This document shows positions 1 to 9,188 of a DNA stretch of 64,000 nt, piece after piece. A program made the translations under genes and the position numbers. Source of the stretch: Kondoa malvinella (Eukaryota > Basidiomycota > Agaricostilbomycetes > Agaricostilbales > Kondoaceae); assembly GCA_039545315.1 (NCBI GenBank), contig BCIM01000003.1:673799-737798 (forward strand), read 5' to 3'. Numbering within the stretch: the first letter of the stretch is position 1; every line of letters begins with the position of its first letter. The notes beneath the pieces are model-generated. The model searched no databases, was not told the DNA's origin, and worked only from the letters and a program-made list of their open reading frames with translations.

Positions 1-201
1 CGTTGGAGCGGGTGGACGCAATTTCTCCGTCCCTAACAAGCAAGCTCTGATATCTCTTCTGTTCAGTAACACTCACGCTCTTTTACGCCAAACCCACGCT
101 CTTTTCAAATTTACTTTGCCGTTCTTGGCCAGCGCGAACATAGCGCGTTTCTTATCTCGACAAAGACCTGCAGACTTTTCTCCTGAACTTGGCCTATCGC
201 A

Positions 202-2382
202 ATGCTATCCAAATCAGTGCTACTGGCACTAGCAATCTCTGCACTATCTGTGCTGGCTCACGGACATGGACACCACGAACATGCAGCGCGCCGATTACCG
301 AAGCAACGAAACACGCGTGAAGAGTCTCTACGCAAGATGTTCAAGCGGCAAGGACCAGCTACTTATCCACCTCTTGATGTCTTTGGCCCAACACCTCTAC
401 CAGCTTGGGTCGACACTTACAATGCAGCGGTAGCTCAGGGATTGATTCCTGATATCGCTCCTTCGGTCGACAATGACGGCTGGCCTGCATACCCTGCTTC
501 AGTTGATATCGCCAGTACAGATGTCTGCTCTTGGACAATGGCGAAATGCAATGGCACGGGTGATTTAACGGATATTGTTGATGCGCCGGATGGGATGATA
601 GGTATGTGCTGCCTGAGAAGCTCTGATGAACTGCTGATATTGAGAACCATATAGGCATATCTTTTGATGATGGACCGCAACCTGCAAGTACAGAGCTATT
701 GGGTTTTGTGACGGAAAATAATATGTGTGTTCACCGACTTCCCATAAAACCTTAGGCATACTGACTTAATCTGTCTGCTAGTCCAACCACTCACTTTGTC
801 ATTGGATCACGAATTGCTGCATACCCAGATCTGTTCACTCAGATGCTGGACCTGAACGGACAGATTGCAGTACACGTCTGTCTCTCCTGTAGACGCAACC
901 AAAGCTCTGCTGACTTTTTCGTAGACTTGGGCCCACCCTCTTATGTCATCTATGACCGACATGCAAGTTTTGGGCGAGCTAGGCTGGACTATGCAAGCGA
1001 TTTACGACAACTCAAATGGTCTTGTGCCGGCTTTCTGGAGGCCACCTTATGGTGAGTGATCTGCTTTCAGATTCAGCCTTACCTGACAGTGGGACAGGCG
1101 ACGTCGATAACCGTATTCGAGCTATCGCAACCTATGTCTTTGGCATGCAGTGTGTGTTATGGAACCAAGACACAGACGATTGGTGTCTTTCGGACGACGG
1201 CACCAACTCTTGTGGTGTGAATAGAGGTCCTCAAGATGACGCTGGTTTAGATGCCTGGTTGTCGAACTGGATTCATGGCCCAAAATCACCTGGTCTCATC
1301 ATTTTGGGTAAGCGAATATGGTAAGATCGAAGAAGATTCACACGTTGACCGTTTTCACAGAGCACGAGCATCGTCCAAGAGCAGTCGCTGGTTTCATGCG
1401 TGCTTGGCCGCAAATCGTTAGTTTCGTCTCATCCTGTTTGGTCTTACTCTGAATCCTGTTTACAGGTCGCTGAAGGCTGGATCGCCTCTAACATTCCAGA
1501 CATGTTTGGGCTACCATGGTACATCAATTCGCTCAACAGCAACTCTGGCGATATCGACAACTCTGTCACTATCGGCTCGGGCAACTTTACAGTCACTGAC
1601 GAAGTCACTACTTCAAGCGCTGACCTCCAAACTAGCACGGACGCAGTCGTCGCGCCAACGAATGCCGCTTCCACTCCTCCGGTTGCCCGACCGAACGTGG
1701 ATGCTGATGACGCCTCGAGTCAATCAGACGAAACTGGATGGCATGCGCTCGAGTCTACAGCTCAATATGGTATTATTGGTGGAGCAGCAGGTGCGGGCGC
1801 TCTGCTACTGTAAGACTTTCCATTCATCCCTTGGTGACAACGCTAACAAAAATACCAGTGCTCTGCTTGGCTTCTGCCTATGGAGAAAGAAGAAGTCAAA
1901 GGCTACCGGACCAGTCGCTCTCCCACTTTCCGCTAGTCAATCATCTCGCACAGACGAGGGCAAACATCCATACCAAGCAATGAACAATACCGAAAGTTCC
2001 TGGTCCTTACAAGAAAAGAGTTCACCCGACTTGAATTATTACCCATCTCCACCAATGTCGCCTGCAGATTTCGGACCACCTCTCCCTCCCAGTCCGCTTG
2101 CTTCATCAATGCCACTAATGCACAGGCGATTATCCGGCCAATCGGACTACTCGCAAGGGGAAGAAGACTCGTTTGCGAAACCAGAACCGGCGAGATTGGC
2201 TTCTCCTAGTCCAGGTCATCTATCGCCTACCCTTCAACAGTCACAGCGTTCGACTTTTCACCTACCTAACCGCGTCGCTTCTTCGCCTTATCGCGATGAC
2301 AGCAGACCTTCGACACCTGAGTGAGTCTTATCACCTAGCTGCTCCAAATCTGTACTGATTCACAAGTGATAGCTGGATCTAA
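202..2382 (+). CDS. Chitin deacetylase (polysaccharide deacetylase), membrane-anchored with cytosolic tail
   Basis: Polysaccharide-deacetylase family (carbohydrate esterase 4), which removes acetyl groups from chitin to make chitosan at the wall. The first exon begins with a signal peptide (MLSKSVLLALAISALSVLA). After removing introns the NodB motifs appear in order: SFDDGP (metal-binding Asp pair), HTWAHP (metal-binding His pair) and WRPPYG. The catalytic domain is followed by a Ser/Thr-rich stretch and a hydrophobic segment (YGIIGGAAGAGALLL continuing into ALLGFCLW), then basic residues (RKKK) and about 150 residues rich in Pro and Ser. This predicts a type I membrane protein with a cytosolic tail. 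About six introns are visible; one splits HTWAHP. A last intron with donor gtgagt at 2321 and acceptor at 2366 would end the protein with DDSWI at 2382; unspliced, the stop is at 2324. Function is confident, the last exon less so. Confidence 0.9.
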
Positions 2383-2553
2383 GCTGTGATTATGGACACT
2401 TGGCTTATGTTCAAAAGGGATAACCCCTACCTTGTGTACATAGCAGAGCATTATACACATGTGTAGGTTTCAGAGAAGTGAAAGAATGTATTCAGTAATT
2501 AGACACGCAATAAGCTGCCAATTACGACTTTGGTATTACAACTTTCGACACAT

Positions 2554-3300
2554 TTAGAACGAGTGTTCCATATTATCCCCAACGTTCCTCTGGTTATCAT
2601 ACGCTTGTGTGCTTCTCTCCCGTTCCTGATCCATAGTAGCGAACCGATCACCCTTGTTTGATTTCGTCTTTGTCCCCGTGTACATCTTCCTGATGGGCGT
2701 TTGCTGTTTCCTAGCATTCCTCGCTTCTGTCCCCGGTGCATCCCCATGCCTTGCGTCATCATGACCATAGAAGGATTGGTTATCGCTATCCCTTGAATCA
2801 TACCTCTCCAACTCTCGAGCAGAAGTAGGTAAATCGCCATCCGGTAAACGTGAATGATCCTGTTCCGCCATTCTATCCTCTCTGACAGCAGCAATAGTGT
2901 TGGCCGCATTGGTAGGATCGGCAATTCGATTACCCCATTCATCTTCAGCTTGCAAAGAAGGATCATCATAAGGGTTAGACGAATGATTTTGGTCGTATCG
3001 GTTGGCCCATTCTCGTTTGGTTTTCAATTTCTTGGAATCATCAGCGACCATGCCGTAACGGATAGCCCATTTAGGTGTTCGGTTGCGACCTGCGTTGTTG
3101 CGAATGTTTTGTAGGTAGAAATTGTGGCCGTGACCTGGGAAGTAGCCCATTAGGGTGAAGATGATGTTGAGGAAGAGATCTTTGCAGACGCCGACTGTCC
3201 TGGTGCGTTAGCGAGACGCTGGGGCACTGAGGAGATGCTTACAACGCATGAGGACAGCGATAGGTGGAAGAAGGTATCCAGCGATAATGATGCCAACCAT
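2554..3300 (-). CDS. PMP3/UPF0057 (stress-response RCI peptide) family membrane protein with long C-terminal tail
   Basis: After splicing, the N-terminal half reads as two hydrophobic helices typical of the PMP3/SNA family: one around GIIIAGYLLPPIAVLM and one around DLFLNIIFTLMGYFPGHGH, the latter carrying the diagnostic LPP and GYFPG elements. Family members are small plasma- or vacuolar-membrane proteolipids linked to ion homeostasis. The intron splits MRFGV (donor gtaagc, acceptor ggacag). The last exon adds about 180 hydrophilic residues rich in Asp, Arg, Asn and Gln after the membrane hairpin, far longer than the classical ~55-residue protein but known in fungal SNA-type members. The start is uncertain: I chose the ATG at 3300, but an upstream exon (to about 3385) may add residues such as SHHWYM. 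The neighbouring PIG-U gene is divergent. Confidence 0.75.
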
Positions 3301-3703
3301 GTACCACTGTGAATTACCATCTCAGACAAGCTACTCGAGCATGTCGTAGACAGAACGTACATGGTGAGACTTGATCACATCTATGCCCGAGTGGGTCAAT
3401 AAGCATAACACGCAGAGGAGAGCTAGAACACGCACTCCTCTTCTTCTTGCGCTTTCTCACTTCCTGGCCTTGCATCTTGTGTCACACGGAGCGAGGTACA
3501 GCTGAAGCAGGTCCTAAAGGAATAAACGAGGATATGAGGCAGGCCGTCACGCGGTCTTGAAGCTGCTGTGGGGCTTGAGGCTGATGCACAGTCGTTGACT
3601 GCTGCTGCTTCTCCTGCTATTCGGCGCTCCTGACACCGGTTCAATGGTATAGGACAAGAGACAGGCGAACTGTTCAGCCAAGTACAGCCACGCACGCAAA
3701 GGG
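3301..3703. promoter_or_regulatory. Divergent intergenic region between PMP3-like and PIG-U genes
   Basis: About 400 bases between the start regions of two divergent genes. It may hold a 5' exon of the PMP3-like gene at about 3360-3450 and otherwise acts as a shared upstream region. I see no conserved element I can name. Confidence 0.4.
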
Positions 3704-5323
3704 ATGGACGTGTTCTCGACGCTGCTGCTCTCTGCTGCGGCCCGTATAAGCCTCCAAAGTGTCCTCAGCGCAAATCAAGTGACTTGGATAAGCGATAGAA
3801 TAGAAGTCTCGAATCCCATTTCGAGCTTTAAACGATGTGAATGCCCTTTTGCTCTCTCTCTCTCTCTGTGTCTATGTGTGAAGACCATGTTCTGATACCC
3901 TGTCGTGTTCATTCTGTGTTCTAGTGAAAGAAGGCATCTACCTCTTCGAGCATGGCCAAGATCCTTACGCTGGAGCAGTCTATCGCTCTTCTCCTCTACT
4001 CGTAGTACTCTTCAGCTTGTTGGACATCAACAATGATCTGGTCATGGATGCCCTCTATCTGGGCTTGGACCTGGCTTGTGCTTGGCTACTCGCTAGCATT
4101 ACAAAGTCTAGACGAAGGCAAGGCAAAGTTAGAGGTCCAAAACCTTGGATGATGGCTTTCCTGTACGTTTCCTTCTCATCACTGTGAATTTCACTCATGG
4201 ACAGTATAGATTCCTCTTTCATCCTTTCAATATTCTCGCATCAATAGCTCGATCCACCCTCGTCTTTTCGCACTTTTTTACCCTCCTAGCATTGTGGTGT
4301 AACATGAAAAGTAATCTCTACCCGTTCTCATGTCGAACATAGCTGAATGTGAAGCAGATCAAATGCTACCAAGCATGTTCGCCCTCTCGCTAGCGGCTCA
4401 ATTCAGCCTCTACCCTACCTTACTTCTTCCACCGATGATCATGATGCTCTATCAGAATCAGAAACAAGCTAAAAGTCTTTCCGTGAGCGCTCTTTCATAT
4501 TTGCCTTTTGGCATAATTTGAACCGGTTGTTCACAGAGTACGATCATTGACGCTGTACTGGCTTTCGTTGGACATTTCTTCGTTTCCACCTACGCTTGTT
4601 CTGCTTTCCTCGGATCAAAGACTTTGTTACGGTTCTACGAAACAATGTGCGTCCGCTGCCGTTTTTTTTTCCCCATAAGGTGATTAATTCGGCTCCGGTG
4701 CGCACAGACTGGTCGTATCGGATCTGACGCCCAATGTCGGTCTATGCTGGTACTTCTTTATCGAAATGTTTGATCACTTTCGACCTTTTTTCCTCGCCGT
4801 CTTTCAATTGCACATTGTATCCTATGTCGCTCCGATATGCATCAAATTCAAGTGAGCACTATGCCTATGACAGAATAGAGCTGATTCGGAATTAGGAGAG
4901 ACCCGTTTCTCGCCCTCACGCTGATTGTTGGCGTGATAAGCACTTTCAAATCATATCCGAGCATCAACGATATAGCGCTCTTCCACTCACTCGTACTTCT
5001 ACATACCGATCTCATACCACGTACGTCGTCGCACGCACAACCAGTTTCGGGCTGATTTATGGGTGCTCGATCGCACAGATATGCGCTACCCCTTACTCTC
5101 TTTCGCTTTATTACTATACTCCTGCTGCCTTTTACCGACCTTCCATCATCTCTGGTTATACGCCGGCTCAGGGAATGCCAATTTCTACTATGCGAGTACT
5201 ATGGTGTATGGCCTAGCCAACGGGGTATTATTGACGGACCTACTTTGGGCTGGCGTGAAGAGAGATTTTTTAATGAAAGTGGATGAGGGCAAGAGGGAAA
5301 AAGTCAGTGTGGTACAACGATGA
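3704..5323 (+). CDS. GAB1: GPI transamidase subunit PIG-U (Gab1/Cdc91 family)
   Basis: Multi-pass ER membrane protein of the GPI-transamidase complex, which attaches GPI anchors to proteins. Exons joined by frame give family landmarks in order: KEGIYLFEHGQDPYAGAVY near the N-terminus, HPFNILASIARST, QFSLYPTLLLPP, LTPNVGLCWYFFIEMFDHFR, STFKSYPSINDIALF and the final FHHLWLYAGSGNANFYYA. These match human PIG-U block for block, and hydrophobic segments run throughout. Around eight introns; the first is pyrimidine-rich (CT repeat near 3850-3880). One intron could be as short as 32 nt (4311-4342) or 44 nt with an upstream donor; both keep the frame. The start is the first ATG before a hydrophobic helix. 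Converges with the large finger-protein gene downstream. Confidence 0.93.
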
Positions 5324-5658
5324 TATTGCAGTGTAAGCGCATAATAGGTACATGGAAGTGTGCGGTATACATGCTGTGCAAATAGGCCAAGCAGACGAAG
5401 GACGATTCAGAGAGCCTCCATTGTGCGCAGACAGGCGGCCACTGTTAAGATTCCGGAATGAGTTACAGAGCTTGCGAAAATTGCACACGCAAACCTGTGT
5501 CTTTGAGCATGAACAGCTCCAAGTCATTGGAGATCCTTTTGCTCAAGACATCGTCGCAGCATTTCTCCCTGTAGCGTAAGGTCTCTGTGAGCTGATAACA
5601 TGTATGATAAAGGCTATCGTACCATCTCTCAGCAGACATCCTACAACATGCTGTTAGC
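5324..5658. other. Convergent 3' intergenic region
   Basis: About 335 bases between the stops of PIG-U and the finger/SR protein gene. Short open frames here have no recognisable features; probably the two 3' untranslated regions. Confidence 0.4.
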
Positions 5659-8600
5659 TTAAAGCGATTCGGAGACGATTTTGACATACTTCAAGATCTT
5701 CTCCTTTGTCAGACCAATCTGCTTGACTGCCGCAATTACATCGGCAGGAATCTCGTCATGTACAGATCGCAGCCAGCTCGCAAGTCCAGTCGAAGCATCT
5801 ACGCTCACAGCTTCAGCCTTAGCTATCGACCGTGCAGAGGCGGTCGAAATGGATGATCTTGTGCCGGTTTGAAGTGATGGTTGACTGCTGACTAGCGTTC
5901 CCGAAGAGCTACCCTTTGCCGTTGGCATACTCTTGCTGTATGACGCTTCTTCGAGAGCAGCTCGAAGCATCGTATCGCGAATTGGATCTCCGGTCGAAGG
6001 TAGATTATAGACTGCTGCTGGCTTGTGCTTGACTATTGTACTTAATTTGAGAGGTTTGGGAACGAAGCCCTTGCCAGCCGTCTCAGCAGCAGCAGACGTC
6101 TTGGGCGGTAAAGGGATCTTCTGAGGTTTTTTGACAGTAGCCTTTTCTGTAACCTTGGTAGTAGTTTTGCGAGCTGTCTTCTTGGCGACTGTTCGCAGCG
6201 ACGCATCTTGAGTAGTCGTCGGGAGAGTCGCCATGATCTCGTCTCTGATCGTGTCTGGTAGATCAGCTTCCATTGGCCAGTCAGGCGGCGAAGCACTGTT
6301 CGAAGTGCTGCCCGACACAGAGGGCACATGATGCTTCAACATCCTATAAGCACCTTTGGCAAGAACTGGCCGGCCTGGATCCGAATGATGCCGCTCATCA
6401 TCAATGTGATCCAAATTCATTGGTGAGGTAGGACGGGATTTCGCTTTAACAGGTAAAGTAGCTGGACTGACTTGCGAGTCAGAAGAAGAATTAGCTTGAT
6501 GAGAAGTGGTTCTAGGCGGCAGCATTAGACGCGAGGTCGAAGCACTGTCTTTGAGCATTGTTTTTCGAGAAGGTGGAGCGGTATTGTCGAGCCAAGGCAC
6601 TGATGGGCGAAGAATCTTTTCTTCTTCTTCTTCTGCTGTTATCCTCCTCTTGCCCTTGGTACTCTTCTTTGCAACAGGACCTTTCTTGCCAGAGCCAGTA
6701 GTTTTTCGGGCTGCAGATCGCTTAGGGGACGCTGGAGTGGACAGATCCAGCGGATTTCGGCCCATCTGCGCTTCACCATCGCTGGCGAAGTCAGAGTCGG
6801 CTTCGGAAAGTGAAGCACTTGATCCGTCAGCCTCCGATTCCTGAACAACTGCCTTGCCCTTGCCTTTTGCAGAGCTCCCTGATGACTTTGATGCAGCGAT
6901 CCTAGATGGGCCAGCTATGGGTGCAGGCGGTGGATGGGTAAGGATAGAGACTTTGGCTGGAGTATTTGTAGCTGATATGTCTGTTGGAGGAGTGACCACA
7001 CTCGACGCAACTTGCGATTCTGTATCAGACATTGGGAAAGCAGGTGGAGGGATAGGCTTCGAAACGACTTTGTAGCTTGAGCGAGCAGATGCTTTGGTCG
7101 CTGAGGTGCCATTGTCGTGTAGATATGCTGCTTTGGTCACACGCCTATAGCCAGTTGCCGTCAAGGTCTGAAAATGAAAGAACTAGACTTTCACTCGCCA
7201 GACTCCACGAGCGTTACGCTCACACTTGATCCTAAAGTTCGAGCCAGTGCAAGCTCGGTGCATGTCTAGGTGTCGACAAGTTTTCTCGCAGAGGTTCGTA
7301 GTATTGGTAAGGCTCTTTAGTGTCCATGTCGAGTCAGGCGGAACACCAGCTTGACAAGCTTCCTCGAAGTCGTATTTGCTATTGAACGTTGCATGTAGCT
7401 GTGGCATTGTGTATGTTTTCGGATCCTACAAGCATCCGTCAGCTCTGCCTTGGACAAGTCGTAGACACTCACGACTGCCGACGGGTTGGCAATGCTCTGT
7501 GATGTTGAACCAGATGCACTCGGATCATATGCACGCGCGGATTTCTTGCGAAAGACAGCTGGTAAGTGCGCGCTCTGCAAAGCTGCTGCTTGACTTGGAA
7601 GACCACCGGGCACCGCATTCCAAGGCGCCTTCGTTGGATAAGATGTTTCTTGTGTCTTGGTTTGAGAAGAAAATCCGTTAGCAGATACGACGTCTGCGAT
7701 AGCGCCGGGTACAGCTGGTCGAGCTGGTAGAGAGTGAGCAGCTCGACTAATCGTTGGGACAGCTGGATCTGGTAGATATACACTGTCGAATGCAGTCCAA
7801 CCGTCCGGAAGTGGTATTGGACGGCGCGCGTCATCTGGCGCATCTGAAGGACGCTGCCCGATAACGATCTCAGCGGCATACACAGGTGAGACTGCTCGAT
7901 CTTGTGGCCAGCGGTCGCGTCTTGCATCGTCCGACATCCTATCGTCGTAGCTCCTTTCGCGCTTGACCCGAAGTCGCCTGGGTCTTGACCTGGATCTTGA
8001 CCTGGATCTTGACCTAGAATAGCTTCTACCTCGTGAATACGACCTCTCCCTTCTTCTGCCTCGGTCTTCTGTCCTGCCCTCGTGCTGATAATCTCGGCTT
8101 CTTCTTCTAGGCGGACGGTCATCATGTTTGCCATAAGGTCTGCGAGGCGAAGGAGAGCGAGATCTGAATCTTTCCCTTGGAGAGTACGACCGCTTCCTGC
8201 TAGGTCGAGACCAGCGATCATGGTCATAAGGATCGCGAGAAGCAAGCCGTGAGCGATCTGAGGAGTTGTCTTCTTGCTTCGAAACGCTGGAGAAGCGTTC
8301 GTACGTGGGCGGTTCGAATTTTCTTTCGCATTTAACGGGTCCACCTTTAAGATACTTCTTTGGGCGCCTGCTTGGAGGAGGGATGGAAAGGACGGCTTCG
8401 TCGTCTGTCGAAGAGTCGTCTGCCCTAAATTTACTAGAATCCAGTTTCTGGAGGGCGTGAACGCAATGGTCCTTCTGTTCGCGCGCGGTTATCCATTGTC
8501 CATCTTTCTGTCTTTCCGTCGCGATCGAAGCTGGACATTTGCCTCTGCTGTCGTCGTAGAACGAACATCGCATAACCACCCTGAGACATTGGTTTCAGCT

Positions 8601-8878
8601 TCTTCCGAATTCCAAAGTAAGCAGTCGTAGATGAGCATACCTTGGAGGAGCATACAAGCCATCGCTGTCTATCGTTTCCAGCGCATTCGAAGCATCGTGG
8701 TCTTGCACCTGAGCGAACGTAACGGGTGACTATATAAGACGAAAGCATCCAGGAGCCTTGAGAACAGGGAACGCACATAATGATACGTGTATTTTTCTGC
8801 CTTGAGTGCCTCTGTCAAGCCTGCTTCCCAGAACTGGCGAGTAGAGAAGGATCTTGTGCGGAATTCGGCCAATTTCAT
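5659..8878 (-). CDS. SR-domain protein with two FAR1/WRKY-GCM1-like Cys/His fingers
   Basis: Large protein of about 1000 residues. The N-terminus (from the ATG at 8878) has FSTRQFWEAGLTEALKAEKY, then a finger: CSFYDDSRGKCPAS, a QKDGQW stretch and DHCVHAL. An Arg/Ser domain with repeated SRSRSRSRSR follows, encoded at about 7950-8150. An intron at 7426-7472 then joins in frame to a second finger copy: FNSKYDFEEACQAGV, KCERNARGVWRV and LHDN. The remaining ~480 residues are low-complexity Ser/Thr/Pro/Lys. The finger pattern resembles FAR1/FHY3 and WRKY-GCM1 domains found in Mutator-like transposases and transcription factors; that is inference. An in-frame TAG (7183-7185) interrupts the second finger unless a 21-36 nt intron is removed. 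The neighbouring gene at 9189-12492 carries a related finger. Function unknown, probably nucleic-acid binding. Confidence 0.6.
7168..7188 (-). other. Candidate ultrashort intron containing the in-frame TAG
   Basis: The acceptor is strong (TTTCATTTTCAG). Phase-compatible donors give lengths of 21 nt (to 7188), 27 nt (to 7194, donor gtgaaa) or 36 nt (to 7203, donor gtctgg). With 21 nt removed, the finger aligns without gaps with the copy in the neighbouring gene, from the conserved KC to the final His (H at position 30 in both, counting K as 1). The neighbour has a normal-length intron one codon away from this position. Confidence 0.45.
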
Positions 8879-9188
8879 TGCATGTTTGAATGCAGCAGCA
8901 GCAGCAGGGCAGATACAGCACACAGAGATTTCACGGTAAGGAGAAGCTTTCTTAGGACTCAAGCAGCTGTGCGAGTCAGGCCTGAATACGTTCGAAATTA
9001 GTCGCGGGACCAAGACAGGCTCGTAATGATCGACCAGCGGAGCATACGTGATACAATGTCATATGTACCTTCAGAGTACTCCTGCACGCTTTACATACCC
9101 GCCGCACGCTGTACAACCGCAATCACGTAATATCAAACGAAATTTGAAAGACCCGCTTCGTACTTCGAAAGATCATGGCAATCAGGGC
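8879..9188. promoter_or_regulatory. Upstream region of the SR/finger gene, after the stop of the next tandem gene
   Basis: About 310 bases between two genes on the same strand. The open frame extends upstream of 8878 to about 9013 without a better ATG, so a further 5' exon cannot be excluded. No regulatory motif identified. Confidence 0.3.

Noticed and set aside
1..201. Coding exon before the chitin deacetylase start
   Set aside because: No signal peptide or conserved sequence upstream; the ATG at 202 begins a good signal peptide, so this is likely promoter and 5' UTR.
3845..3885. CT-repeat tract as a regulatory microsatellite
   Set aside because: It lies inside the first PIG-U intron and is best read as part of intronic pyrimidine-rich sequence.
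7975..8015. Repeated ggatcttgacct units as a transposon or satellite
   Set aside because: They simply encode the Arg/Ser repeats of an open reading frame.
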